A stretch of DNA of 64,000 bases, from NCBI RefSeq assembly GCF_036323475.1, contig NZ_AP028934.1, positions 1,178,001 through 1,242,000 of the forward strand, given 5' to 3'. Below, in pieces: positions 41,777 to 51,366 of the stretch. Made by a program: the position numbers and the translations under genes. The notes beneath the pieces were generated by a model, which was not told the DNA's origin, searched no databases, and saw nothing but the letters and a program-made list of their open reading frames with translations. This stretch comes from Solobacterium moorei. Its GTDB lineage: Bacteria; Bacillota_I; Bacilli_A; Erysipelotrichales; Erysipelotrichaceae. Position 1 is the stretch's first letter. Every line of letters begins with the position of its first letter.

Positions 41777-43963
41777 ATGAATAGAATATTAAAAAGTATT
41801 CTATGCGCAACTATTACAGCATCTTTAATTGGCTGTAATAGTTCCAAAGAAGCAAAGTACAAGGCAGGTACATATTCTGCTGAAGCATCAGGACATAATC
41901 CAGGGGTTAAAGTAACAACAGAATTTAGTGCAAATGAATTAAAGAAAGTTACGGTTGATGCATCAAATGAAACAGAATCAATTGGCGGTAAAGCAGCTAG
42001 TGAACTAGAAAAGCAATTACTAAAAAATCAATCTGCTGAAATTGATGGAGTGAGTGGAGCTACTGAAACATCAAATGCTGTTAAAAATGCATTTAAAGAT
42101 ATCTTGTCTCAAGCCCAAACAAAGCCTGAAACCAAAGAAATGAAAGCTTTAAAAGATGGTCAATATACAGAGACTGTTGCTAGCTTTGGGGTATCCGGTA
42201 TGATGACGGGCGTTGTTACAATAAAGGATAACAAGATTACAGACATTGAAATTACAGAAGAGCATGACTCTGAAACAGCACAATGGTTTAATGTTGCAAA
42301 AGAAAAATTAATTCCTCGTATTCTAGAAGCACAGTCAGTTGGTATTGATTCTATTACTGGTGCCACAACATCTTCAGGTGCTATCAAAAACATCGTTTCT
42401 CGTGCAATTGAATCTGCTGGTGGTGATGTAAGTGATTGGTCCAAGGCTTCTGAAAAGAAGACGGATGTAAAAAAACTAGATGGATACGACGTGATTGTAG
42501 TTGGTCTTGGTGGATCTGGTGTTTTATCCTATGCATCAGCGGCAAAATCAGGTGCGAAAGTATTTGGTATCGAAGCTGCTGGTGAAATTGGTGGAAATTC
42601 TGCATCTGTATATGGCCCTATGGCACTAAATTCAAAGAACTTAAAAGATAAGTACAACAATGGTCAAGATTATATAAATGCTGATGATGTATATAATACT
42701 TGGATTAAGTATGTTGGTACAGAAGAGAAGGAGGATGTCATTAAGAAAGCTGTATATAACTCAGGAAATGCTCTTGATTATTATATGGATAACTTTGATT
42801 TCAGTTTTGATGGAATGAATGGATTGTTAGGTTCATTTGTTGTTCCAGAATGGACGAAAGAATGGACTGTATATACTGCTGATAATAAGAAATGGTATAA
42901 ATTTGGACCTGACCATACATATCAGTTTAAACATGCGTTAGATAAGGCAAAACAGATGAATGAAAAGAATGACTATATGCTAGAACTATCTGCTAAGGAA
43001 TTAATTACAGATAAAGATGGAAAAGTCGTTGGTGTAAAGGCAATTTCCTATGATGGTACAACATATGAAATCTATGGAAAAACTGTTATTTTAGCTACAG
43101 GTGGGTTCTTAGGCAATGATGAAATGATGAAGGAAGTATATGGTAGTTCAGTCCATAAGATTGGCGATACAGTGAATGACGGAACTGGTATTAAGATGGG
43201 TCAATCTGTTGGCGGTGCTACATATGCGTTAGGTACATTGCCAATGGTACATATCTCACAAGTTCCAAATATTATTCGTGATGATTCATTAACAGCTGAT
43301 CAAAAGGCGATTCTTTCTGCTCTTGCAATTACTCAAGATGCAAAACAAGTAAATGAGAAGGGTGAGCTTTTGTCGAATCTTGATGAATCTGGTACAGAAA
43401 ATAAGGAACTAACTGTTGGTGTTGTGTTTGCACCGGGATTCCATTATTACAATGCGTATACGCAAGAACAAATTGATGCAATCAAAAATAAAGGATTATC
43501 TGAAGCAACGTCTAAAGTAAGTGTGTTTGGTTTAGACCAAGGTGGTAAGGTTCCTGCTGCGAATACACCAATTACAGATTTGGATAAGATTATTGATGCT
43601 GCTATAGCGACAAATAATGCATTTAAGGGTACGGCTAAAGAACTTGCTGAAAAACTAAACATGGATGAAGACGTTTTAGCTAAGACTTTAGGTAGTGATA
43701 AAGATACTTATTATCTATTTGAATGCGCAGGATATTCATATGGTACTGTTGGCTCATTGGATGTTGATGTGAATATGAATGTTCTAACTAAGGATGGTAA
43801 GCCAATCACTAATTTATTTGCGGTAGGACAAGATTCTGAAGGTGTTGGAAATAAATCTGGTGCAGCATATTCACCGTGGGGTGGTCAGGCACAGTCTTGG
43901 ACATTTGTATCTGGTCAAATTGCTGGTGAGCAAGCGGCTAAGGTTGCTAATGAAACAAAATAG
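41777..43963 (+). CDS. FMN- and FAD-dependent fumarate reductase-like lipoprotein
   Basis: 728 residues. The lipoprotein signal (ATITASLIGC) anchors it outside the membrane. Two tandem FMN-binding domains follow, each with the site of covalent FMN attachment: DGVSGATETS near 92 and DSITGATTSS near 193. A FAD_binding_2/flavocytochrome c domain begins YDVIVVGLGGSGVLSYASAA near 235 and ends with SAYSPWGGQAQSW-type residues. The family includes extracellular reductases of fumarate, urocanate, cinnamates and similar acceptors fed by flavin-based electron transfer; the substrate here is unknown. GGGAGGGAAAACA precedes the ATG. Regulated by the divergent MerR protein, by inference. Confidence 0.88.
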   Translation: MNRILKSILCATITASLIGCNSSKEAKYKAGTYSAEASGHNPGVKVTTEFSANELKKVTVDASNETESIGGKAASELEKQLLKNQSAEIDGVSGATETSNAVKNAFKDILSQAQTKPETKEMKALKDGQYTETVASFGVSGMMTGVVTIKDNKITDIEITEEHDSETAQWFNVAKEKLIPRILEAQSVGIDSITGATTSSGAIKNIVSRAIESAGGDVSDWSKASEKKTDVKKLDGYDVIVVGLGGSGVLSYASAAKSGAKVFGIEAAGEIGGNSASVYGPMALNSKNLKDKYNNGQDYINADDVYNTWIKYVGTEEKEDVIKKAVYNSGNALDYYMDNFDFSFDGMNGLLGSFVVPEWTKEWTVYTADNKKWYKFGPDHTYQFKHALDKAKQMNEKNDYMLELSAKELITDKDGKVVGVKAISYDGTTYEIYGKTVILATGGFLGNDEMMKEVYGSSVHKIGDTVNDGTGIKMGQSVGGATYALGTLPMVHISQVPNIIRDDSLTADQKAILSALAITQDAKQVNEKGELLSNLDESGTENKELTVGVVFAPGFHYYNAYTQEQIDAIKNKGLSEATSKVSVFGLDQGGKVPAANTPITDLDKIIDAAIATNNAFKGTAKELAEKLNMDEDVLAKTLGSDKDTYYLFECAGYSYGTVGSLDVDVNMNVLTKDGKPITNLFAVGQDSEGVGNKSGAAYSPWGGQAQSWTFVSGQIAGEQAAKVANETK

Positions 43964-43973
43964 ATATTCACAG

Positions 43974-44005
43974 AAAAAGAACTTCACAAGCATGAAGTTC
44001 TTTTT
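43974..44005 (+). terminator. Intrinsic terminator after the reductase gene
   Basis: AAAAAGAACTTCA pairs with TGAAGTTCTTTTT, a 13-bp stem around a 6-base loop that includes the T-run. Confidence 0.85.
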
Positions 44006-44008
44006 CAG

Positions 44009-44038
44009 CAAAAATCCATATCAACGCGTGATATGGAT
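44009..44038 (-). terminator. Intrinsic terminator of purA
   Basis: ATCCATATCA pairs with TGATATGGAT. On the minus strand TTTTTGC follows. It lies just past the purA stop. Confidence 0.8.
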
Positions 44039-44045
44039 TCTATGA

Positions 44046-45332
44046 CTATTTTAGAATATCTCTTAATACGATATTTGCGTTACGATCTGGTCCTACGGAA
44101 ACGAGACAGAACTTTGTGCCTGTATATTCTTCAATGAAGCGTACATACTTTTGACAGTTTACTGGTAATTCATCAAATGTTCTTGCATTAGATATATCTT
44201 CTGTCCATCCATCGAAGTACTTATAGACTGGTTTTGCTTTTGCATAGTCTTTTAGAGAAGCAGGGACTGTATCATATTCTTTGCCTTCGATTTCATATCC
44301 TACACATACTGGCAACTTGTCGTATCCTGTTAGGATATCTAGTTTTGTTAGTGCCATTTCGGTTAGACCATTAATTAATACAGCTTGTCGGACAACTGGT
44401 AAGTCTAACCAACCTACACGACGTGGTCTTCCGGTAGTAGCACCATACTCTGAACCTTTTTCACGAAGAGCATGTGCTTCATCACCCTGTAACTCTGTAA
44501 TAAATGGTCCTTCACCAACACGTGTGGAGTAGGCCTTAGTTACACCGATAATATGGTCTAGCTTGCGTGGAGATACACCAGCACCTTCACATACACCGGC
44601 AGCTGTAGGAGATGATGAAGTGACATATGGATATGTACCATAGTTGATATCCAACATATTAGCCTGTGCACCTTCAAATAATACAACTTGTTTTGCGTCT
44701 AATGCTTTGTTGATTTTGTCTGTAGCATCGCAAATCATTGGCAATAGACGTTCTCTATATTCCTTGAATGTAGCTACCATTTCATCGTAATTAAATGGTT
44801 TTGCATTAAAGAGTTTAACAATTTCTTCGTTCTTTTGTGCGAGTACTACCTTTAACTTTTCTTGGAATACATCCCAATCACGTAAGTCACAAACGCGGAT
44901 GCCAATACGTGTATATTTATCGGCATAACATGGACCGATACCATTCTTTGTTGTACCAATCTTACCAGCACCTGCACGCAGCTCTTGTAATTCATCAATC
45001 TTCACATGATATGGCATGAGAAGGTGAGCACGGTCACTGATCTTTAAGTGATCACATGTAAATCCTTGTGATTCTAATGTATCAATTTCTTTAAACAATA
45101 CGGAAAGGTTAACAACGACACCAGGTCCAATAATGCATGTGGCATCTGCGTTTAAAATACCTGATGGTAATAAGTGTAAAATGATCTTTTTATTATTAAC
45201 GACAACAGTATGTCCTGCGTTATTACCGCCTTGGAAACGAACCACCATATTGACGTTAGTACCCAATAAATCAACGACTTTTCCTTTTCCTTCGTCGCCC
45301 CATTGGGAACCTACAACTACATATCCCGACAT
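44046..45332 (-). CDS. purA: Adenylosuccinate synthetase
   Basis: Forms adenylosuccinate from IMP, aspartate and GTP. The 428-residue protein has the GTP-binding start VVVGSQWGDEGKGKVVD with catalytic Asp and the GGNNAGHTVV motif with catalytic His. KNGIGPCYADK and ATTGRPRRVGWLD are also conserved. Full length and intact. The ATG follows AAAGGAGATATATC. Monocistronic with its own terminator. Confidence 0.97.
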   Translation of the reverse strand: MSGYVVVGSQWGDEGKGKVVDLLGTNVNMVVRFQGGNNAGHTVVVNNKKIILHLLPSGILNADATCIIGPGVVVNLSVLFKEIDTLESQGFTCDHLKISDRAHLLMPYHVKIDELQELRAGAGKIGTTKNGIGPCYADKYTRIGIRVCDLRDWDVFQEKLKVVLAQKNEEIVKLFNAKPFNYDEMVATFKEYRERLLPMICDATDKINKALDAKQVVLFEGAQANMLDINYGTYPYVTSSSPTAAGVCEGAGVSPRKLDHIIGVTKAYSTRVGEGPFITELQGDEAHALREKGSEYGATTGRPRRVGWLDLPVVRQAVLINGLTEMALTKLDILTGYDKLPVCVGYEIEGKEYDTVPASLKDYAKAKPVYKYFDGWTEDISNARTFDELPVNCQKYVRFIEEYTGTKFCLVSVGPDRNANIVLRDILK

Positions 45333-45440
45333 GATATATCTCCTTTAACGCAACAATAATATCATATATATCTTGAATATAGGCAAAATAGAGAAAAATT
45401 ATCAATGTTTATAGTAAAATGGGTAAAGAGGTGATTAAAA

Positions 45441-46268
45441 ATGAGTGAGAGAAACGCAAAGGGAAAAACACCGGAAGACTATGGCTTCCGTATGCCTAAT
45501 AAAAAAGGTATTCAAAAATTTGAATTACATGAAGGCGCAAGCGTCAAGAAAGTAATTGGTATTGTATCAGGTAAGGGTGGTGTAGGTAAGTCATTTGTGA
45601 CATCTATACTAGCAGCTATGATGCAAAAGAGAAATCATAGAGTAGCTGTACTAGATGGTGATATTACAGGGCCATCCCAAGGTAAATCTTTTGGTGTTAC
45701 ATCAAAGGCTGAAGGTTTTAAGGGTACAATCTACCCAGCCATCACAAAGAATGGAATGCAGTTAATTTCTTCTAATATGTTGCTGGATAAGGATGAAACT
45801 CCAGTTATCTGGCGTGGTCCAATGGTGGCTTCCATTCTCCAACAATTTTATTCAGAGGTATTATGGGAAGCAGTAGACTATATGTTTGTAGATATGCCTC
45901 CAGGAACAAGTGATGTTCCATTAACTTTATTCCAATCAGTACCATTAGATGGAATTATCGTTGTTACAAGTCCACAGGATTTAGTATCTATGGTTGTTGA
46001 AAAGGCAATTAACATGGCATCAATGATGAATATTAAGGTGCTAGGTCTAGTTGAAAATATGTCCTATGTACAATGCCCTAACTGTGATGAAAAGATCTAT
46101 GTCTTTGGTAAATCACATGCACACGAAGTAGCGCAGAAGTATCATTTACCATTACTTGCACAGATTCCAATGAATCCAGAGATCCCAGCTGCTGCAGATA
46201 AGGGGTGCATTGATGAAGTAATCGTCCCAGAGTTAGATATTGTAGCAGAATTCATCGAAAGTATTTAA
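45441..46268 (+). CDS. Mrp/NBP35-family P-loop ATPase (Fe-S carrier)
   Basis: 275 residues. The deviant Walker A GIVSGKGGVGKSFVTS lies near residue 38, LDGDITGPSQGKSFG near 70, and the CPNC pair (YVQCPNCDEKIY) near 215. The latter bridges a labile 4Fe-4S cluster between subunits. Family members scaffold or carry Fe-S clusters to client proteins. AAGAGGTGATTAAAA precedes the ATG. No terminator separates it from the response regulator 57 bases downstream. Confidence 0.9.
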   Translation: MSERNAKGKTPEDYGFRMPNKKGIQKFELHEGASVKKVIGIVSGKGGVGKSFVTSILAAMMQKRNHRVAVLDGDITGPSQGKSFGVTSKAEGFKGTIYPAITKNGMQLISSNMLLDKDETPVIWRGPMVASILQQFYSEVLWEAVDYMFVDMPPGTSDVPLTLFQSVPLDGIIVVTSPQDLVSMVVEKAINMASMMNIKVLGLVENMSYVQCPNCDEKIYVFGKSHAHEVAQKYHLPLLAQIPMNPEIPAAADKGCIDEVIVPELDIVAEFIESI

Positions 46269-46324
46269 AGTATTCACGTACTGTTCACACGGTTTTACTA
46301 AGATATTCATAAGGAGGGTGTTCC

Positions 46325-47008
46325 ATGACAAAGATTTTGATTGTAGATGATGAAGCGAAGATTCGCGAACTGATTATTAAATATGCAAAGCATGAAGGTT
46401 TTGAAACGGCTGAAGCTGCTGATGGCATGGAAGCAGTAGAACTATGCGAAAAGAATAACTATGATCTTGTTGTCATGGATATTATGATGCCTCACTTAGA
46501 TGGCTTTTCTGCAGTGAAAGAAATTAAGAAGACAAAACCACAGTTGCCATTTATTCTTTTATCCGCCTTAGGAGAAGAATATGATCGTATTCATGGCTTT
46601 GATGTTGGTGTTGACGATTACGTTGTTAAACCATTTTCTTCGAAGGAATTGATGATGCGTATTCATGCCATCTTAAAGAGAGTACATCCTGTAGAGGCTG
46701 TGCCTTCTGAACAGTTTCAGATTGATGGAATGGTGATTGATTATTCTGCACGTACTGTAACGATTGAAGGTCAGCGTATTCAGTTATCACCAAAGGAGTA
46801 TGAGCTTTTAGTATATCTAGTAAAGAATATGGGTATTGCCTTAACACGTGAACAACTATTACAGAATGTATGGGGTTATGATTTCTTTGGTGATGACCGT
46901 ACTCTAGATACACATATTAAACTGTTGCGTAAAAATCTAGGTGACTATGCAAAGTATATTATTACGTTGAGAGGAGTTGGCTATCGTTTTGAAAAAGTTA
47001 ACGCCTAA
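46325..47008 (+). CDS. OmpR/PhoB-family response regulator (second of two)
   Basis: 227 residues; paralogous to the regulator at 27304. Receiver domain with acidic DDE at 8-10, phosphoacceptor Asp in VVMDIMMPHLDG near 52 and Lys in DDYVVKPFSSKEL. The winged-helix domain has LTREQLLQNVWGYDFFG and DRTLDTHIKLLRKNLG. A strong AAGGAGGGTGTTCC site is present. It overlaps the kinase gene. Signal unknown. Confidence 0.92.
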   Translation: MTKILIVDDEAKIRELIIKYAKHEGFETAEAADGMEAVELCEKNNYDLVVMDIMMPHLDGFSAVKEIKKTKPQLPFILLSALGEEYDRIHGFDVGVDDYVVKPFSSKELMMRIHAILKRVHPVEAVPSEQFQIDGMVIDYSARTVTIEGQRIQLSPKEYELLVYLVKNMGIALTREQLLQNVWGYDFFGDDRTLDTHIKLLRKNLGDYAKYIITLRGVGYRFEKVNA

Positions 47009-48458
47009 ACAAAAAAAGAATATTAGTTTACGTTGGAAGATTGGTCTATATCTTTCTGTATTCTCATTTGTGCTTGTTGCGATTGTATTCATATTTCAGG
47101 CTTTATTATTGGAACCGATGTATGAAGCAAGTAAAAAACGTACAGTTGAGAATGTATCAAATGCGATTGTCAATATCGTAAAAGAGGATGATGATGCGGA
47201 CGATATTGAAGAGTACATTAACATTGCTCAAGAAACCAATGAAACATGCATACGTGTATTGCGTGAGTCGGAGGTTTTTCCAGGAACATATGAAGATACT
47301 TATCTGGAATCAGGTGGTAAAAATCTAGGCTGTCGTTTATATAAAATGTCATCGAATGAAATCTTAACGCAGATTACAAATGCGGAGAATAGTGATAAGG
47401 GTGAATCGATGGTTGTGCAAGATACAAACTTGATTACACCAACCAATGGTGAACGCTTCCGCAATATTACCTATACTCGCATTATTAAAGACCATGACGG
47501 TAATAAATCAATTGTCATGGTTTACAGTAATATCACACCGATTTCTACGACAAAGAAAACATTGTCAATGCAGATGTGGTATATCTCTGCAATTATCTTA
47601 GTTGCAGTACTGGTGTTAACATATATCATGTATCGTACGATTGCGCGTCCACTGATTTTAATTAATCAATCTGCGAAAACTTTACCGGAAGGGAAGTATG
47701 AACGTGTAACTGTTCAAAATTATCATGAAGCGGAAGAGTTAAACGACACGCTCTTAACTGCTGCAGAAGATATTCAGCAAGCAGATAAAGCAAAGCGTGA
47801 TTTAATTGCGAATGTATCGCATGACCTTCGTACACCACTCACAATGATTTCTGGCTATGGTGAGATGATGAAGGATCTTCCAGAAGAGAAGACAGATGAA
47901 AATATTCAGGTAATTATTGATGAATCCAAACGCTTAACGGCATTAGTTAATGATTTGCTCGATTTATCAAAGCTGCAAGAAGAAAAGATTCATTTAGAGA
48001 AAGAAAACTTTGACTTAACAAAGGTATTACATACACAACTTCAAAAATATGATGTTTATCATATGCAAGAAGGATTTACGATTGATACAGAGTTATCAGC
48101 TGAAGCAATCATCAACGCAGATATCAAACGTATTGAACAAGTGTTTAATAACTTCATGACAAATGCTATTAACTATAGTGGTGATAAGAAACATATTATT
48201 GTTCGTGAAATCTTAGAGAATAATAAAGTTCGTGTAGAAATTCAAGACTTCGGAGAAGGTATTGCAAAGGATGATATCTCTAAAATCTGGGATCGTTATT
48301 ACAAGATTGATAAGGAACATGTCCGTGTATCAAATGGTTCTGGTATTGGATTAGCAATCGTTAAAGAGATACTTGAATTACACAATGCCAAATATGGTGT
48401 TATTAGTAATCTTGGAGAGGGTAGTACATTCTGGTTTGAATTTCCTATTGTTAAATAA
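46989..48458 (+). CDS. Sensor histidine kinase (second of two)
   Basis: About 489 residues. First membrane helix at about 18-42, an extracytoplasmic sensor to about 195, and a second helix (ISAIILVAVLVLTYIMYRTI). HAMP, HisKA (His in NVSHDLRTPLTMIS) and HATPase_c (NFMTNAINYS, QDFGEGIAKD, GSGIGLAIVKEI) domains follow. The start is set at TTG 46989, giving MKKLTPKQKKN; TTG 46977 has its GGAG directly adjacent. It overlaps the regulator by 20 bases. Same architecture and start arrangement as the kinase at 27962. Confidence 0.9.
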   Translation: MKKLTPKQKKNISLRWKIGLYLSVFSFVLVAIVFIFQALLLEPMYEASKKRTVENVSNAIVNIVKEDDDADDIEEYINIAQETNETCIRVLRESEVFPGTYEDTYLESGGKNLGCRLYKMSSNEILTQITNAENSDKGESMVVQDTNLITPTNGERFRNITYTRIIKDHDGNKSIVMVYSNITPISTTKKTLSMQMWYISAIILVAVLVLTYIMYRTIARPLILINQSAKTLPEGKYERVTVQNYHEAEELNDTLLTAAEDIQQADKAKRDLIANVSHDLRTPLTMISGYGEMMKDLPEEKTDENIQVIIDESKRLTALVNDLLDLSKLQEEKIHLEKENFDLTKVLHTQLQKYDVYHMQEGFTIDTELSAEAIINADIKRIEQVFNNFMTNAINYSGDKKHIIVREILENNKVRVEIQDFGEGIAKDDISKIWDRYYKIDKEHVRVSNGSGIGLAIVKEILELHNAKYGVISNLGEGSTFWFEFPIVK

Positions 48459-48496
48459 AAAATCATGTACTTCATAATGAGGTATATGATTTTTTT
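48457..48496. terminator. Intrinsic terminator after the kinase gene; intron landing site
   Basis: AAAAAATCAT-GTAC pairs with GTAT-ATGATTTTTTT (one imperfect pair). The T-run ends at 48496, and the group II intron begins at 48500. The A-rich left arm gives a T-run on the minus strand too, so the hairpin originally also served the convergent nucleoside hydrolase gene. Confidence 0.75.
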
Positions 48497-48499
48497 AGA

Positions 48500-50435
48500 G
48501 TGTGACGGGCATGTCGCAAACCTAACTGGTGAAAGTCCAGTCGTAGGTAGTTACCGCCAAGCGTAGCGAACCACAAGCCGTAAGCCGTGAGGCTTTGGGT
48601 GAAGGAAGTGGTGTAGCGATTCTTTCGAGGTTACGAACAGAAATCTGATATAAGGCTAAATGGAGGGTGAGATTGCTCTACAAATCGAAGCCCAAAAGGT
48701 AAACGTAAAACCAAAACAGTAAATCAGGAACTTGTGAAAGAAGAGAGAAAGGTATGTGACTTACCCCGTGAGGTCTTGTGGACGATGAATCCTAGACGTT
48801 TTCAAACAACTATAGTACCATCGGTCGGAAAAGGTCTATCACAAGAAGTCAGCTGAGCCCATAGTAGGTATACACCAGTACTGAAGGGGTTAATGTTTGT
48901 ATAGTGCAAATCACTATATGTAAGAAAATGAATACTCTGGAATTGAGATATCACCTAGAACCATAGAACGTAACTATGGATGGTGAAAAGGCAAGAAGAG
49001 AATTTCATTATTTGTGCAATAGAAGGAGGAGCAGCCATGGAATTAATGGACAAGATTCTAAGTCAAAAGAACTTACAAGAGGCGATGAAAAGAGTCAAGA
49101 GTAATAAAGGTGCATCGGGCATTGACAAGATGTCTGTGGAAGAAATTGACGAATACTTCAGTAAACATATAGAAGAAATCAAAACTTCGATATGGGAAAA
49201 GAAATACAGACCTCGGGCAGTAAAAAGAGTCTATATCCCAAAACCAAATGGAAAGAAAAGACCATTGGGGATACCCGTTGTAGTGGATAGAGTAATCCAA
49301 CAAGCAGTGGCACAAGTGTTTAGTGAACTCTATGACGAGTGCTTTAGTGAGCATAGTTACGGATTCAGACCAAACAGAAGTGCCCACCAAGCGATGGAGG
49401 AAGTACTCTTCTACCTAAACGAAGGGTGTGAATGGGTAATAGACCTAGATATTGAAAAGTACTTTGACACAGTGAATCATGATAAGTTGATATCCATACT
49501 TAGAGAGAAAGTAAAAGATGATGTAACGCTACATCTCGTAAGGTCCTTTTTGAGGGCTGGAATCATGGAAGATGGAATCATCCACAGAAATGAAGAAGGA
49601 GTTCCACAAGGAGGTCCGCTCAGTCCAATATTATCCAATATCTACCTAGATAGGTTTGATAAGGAACTGGAAAGCAGAGGGCTAAGATTCGTAAGATACG
49701 CAGATGACTGTAATATCCTCGTGAAGAGTGAGATGTCAGCCAACAGAGTCATGAAGTCTGTATCAAGTTGGCTAGAAAGAAAACTATTTCTAAAGGTCAA
49801 CATGACAAAAACAAAAGTAGTAAGACCTAGCAATAGTTCGTTTCTTGGCTTCACGTTCTGGAAAAACAAAGATGGATGGAAAAGTATGCCTACATACGAT
49901 AGGAAACAAAAACTATGTAAGAAAATAAAAGAAGTGCTATGCCGTAAAAAGGCAAGTGCACTTCCTTTATCGACTGTATTCACCCAAGTAAACCAAATCG
50001 TGAGAGGATGGATAAACTACTTCAGGATTGGCTCGATGAAGACCTTCTTAAAAGAATTTGGAGAATGGTTGCGACACAAGATACGTGTGATAATTCTAAA
50101 ACAATGGAAGAAACCAAAACGTATCTATACCAACCTACAAAGTCTAAATCGGATACTCAAGGTCAATATCTCTGATGAAAGAATCTACAGTACAGCCAAT
50201 ACTAGACTAGGTCTATATCGACAGGCAAATGGAAACACAATAAAATTCTTATTGAGTCCAAAGGTACTATCGATGAAAAGCAAAGACAGACCGGGATTAA
50301 TCAATCCACTAGAATATTATCAATCTAAGTAAAGGTAGAAACAATACAAATGTAGCGCCGTATACGAGACCCGTATGTACGGTGCAATGAGAGGGTCGAG
50401 GAATATCTGGATAAGATATTCTCACTCTACTCTAT
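48500..50435 (+). mobile_element. Group II intron with intron-encoded reverse transcriptase
   Basis: The 5' end GTGTGACGGGC matches the GTGYG consensus. Domain V lies at about 50353-50386, with the AGC triad (50354-50356) and the paired GCGCCGTA/TACGGTGC stem. Domain VI ends CTCTACTCTAT, with the likely branch-point A at 50429, seven bases before the 3' end at 50435. The ~540 bases from 48500 to the ORF at 49037 are domains I-III and hold no other gene. It lies three bases past a terminator T-run, the target type preferred by class C introns. Confidence 0.88.
49037..50332 (+). CDS. ltrA: Group II intron reverse transcriptase/maturase
   Basis: 431 residues. The reverse transcriptase domain has YIPKPNGKKRPLGIP, SYGFRPNRSAHQAM, the EGVPQGGPLSPILSN motif and the active-site YADD (RYADDCNILV) near 221. 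A maturase (X) domain with WINYFRIGSM follows. No C-terminal HNH endonuclease domain is present, so insertion probably uses replication-fork or terminator-associated targets. The ATG at 49037 follows AAGGAGGAGCAGCC. Intact, so the intron may be mobile and self-splicing. Confidence 0.93.
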   Translation: MELMDKILSQKNLQEAMKRVKSNKGASGIDKMSVEEIDEYFSKHIEEIKTSIWEKKYRPRAVKRVYIPKPNGKKRPLGIPVVVDRVIQQAVAQVFSELYDECFSEHSYGFRPNRSAHQAMEEVLFYLNEGCEWVIDLDIEKYFDTVNHDKLISILREKVKDDVTLHLVRSFLRAGIMEDGIIHRNEEGVPQGGPLSPILSNIYLDRFDKELESRGLRFVRYADDCNILVKSEMSANRVMKSVSSWLERKLFLKVNMTKTKVVRPSNSSFLGFTFWKNKDGWKSMPTYDRKQKLCKKIKEVLCRKKASALPLSTVFTQVNQIVRGWINYFRIGSMKTFLKEFGEWLRHKIRVIILKQWKKPKRIYTNLQSLNRILKVNISDERIYSTANTRLGLYRQANGNTIKFLLSPKVLSMKSKDRPGLINPLEYYQSK

Positions 50436-51366
50436 TTATCTCGTTTGCGAGTTGATTGATATCTGAAATGATTTGTTGCTCAAATTGATTCGTTTCCGCA
50501 TGCTTTAAGACAAATATCTTACTATTTGGGTTTGTTTTAAAAACTGTTTGTCCTCTTGTATCTTCACCAGAGAGGATAACGTCGCAATCACAGTGCTCAC
50601 CTTGGAATATCTCTGGTTGTAGTAGATATTCAGCAACTGCCAAATCAAAGATTGTATGTCTTGTACGTTGATGCTGGCGACCATATATTGCAAAGAAGTC
50701 CATGATACCACCAACCATTTTTGTAAGATATCGTTTATCACACATCCAATTTTGTACCGTTTCTTCGCTGATTGTACAATCATCACAACACTCTAGTGGA
50801 ATAATCACAGTTGGAACGTTACCTGAGAATATTTCTTTCGCGGCATGTGGGTCTGCATAAATATTAAACTCAGCATTTGGTATTACATTTCCTCTATACC
50901 AAGAACCGCCCATCATAACAATCTGTTCAATATGATTGATGATTGTCTGCTCTGTTTGTAATAAAGTAGCGATGTTTGTTAAAGGGGCTAGTGCCATGAT
51001 GGTTACAGGTTCTGGGGAAGAAAGAATCTTTTCCTTCATAAATGAAATAACATCTTGGTTTACTGTTTTAAGATTATGCTTTGGAAAATCAAATCCTTCT
51101 AGACCATTATATCCATGAGCAGCTTGTGGAGATGGTGGATAAACAAGTGGGCTTTCTGCACCCATGCATACAGGGATATCTTCTCTATGGATATAATGGA
51201 GAACATTTAGCATATTCTCTGTGATGAGTGGTAGTAGGTTATTACCACATACTGTTGTAATACCGAGAATATGAAAGATATCTGGATGAGCAATTGCAGA
51301 AAGAACGGCCATTACATCATCGTGTCCTGGATCACAATCAATAAGTACGTATTTCTTTTTCATCAT
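50422..51366 (-). CDS. Nucleoside hydrolase (IunH/RihA family), C-terminus rewritten by intron
   Basis: Hydrolyses ribonucleosides to base and ribose. The 314-residue protein carries the Ca-binding DCDPGHDD at residues 9-16, ITTVCGNN, MGGSWYRGNV and EFNIYADPHAA. Most conserved positions are intact. The last codons lie inside the intron: read without the intron the gene would end ANEII-stop, whereas now it reads ANEINRVE-stop. The change is small and outside the active site. The start overlaps the upstream ADP-ribosylglycohydrolase-like gene (ATGA), so the two are co-translated. GAGGGGAA precedes the ATG. Confidence 0.92.
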   Translation of the reverse strand: MMKKKYVLIDCDPGHDDVMAVLSAIAHPDIFHILGITTVCGNNLLPLITENMLNVLHYIHREDIPVCMGAESPLVYPPSPQAAHGYNGLEGFDFPKHNLKTVNQDVISFMKEKILSSPEPVTIMALAPLTNIATLLQTEQTIINHIEQIVMMGGSWYRGNVIPNAEFNIYADPHAAKEIFSGNVPTVIIPLECCDDCTISEETVQNWMCDKRYLTKMVGGIMDFFAIYGRQHQRTRHTIFDLAVAEYLLQPEIFQGEHCDCDVILSGEDTRGQTVFKTNPNSKIFVLKHAETNQFEQQIISDINQLANEINRVE

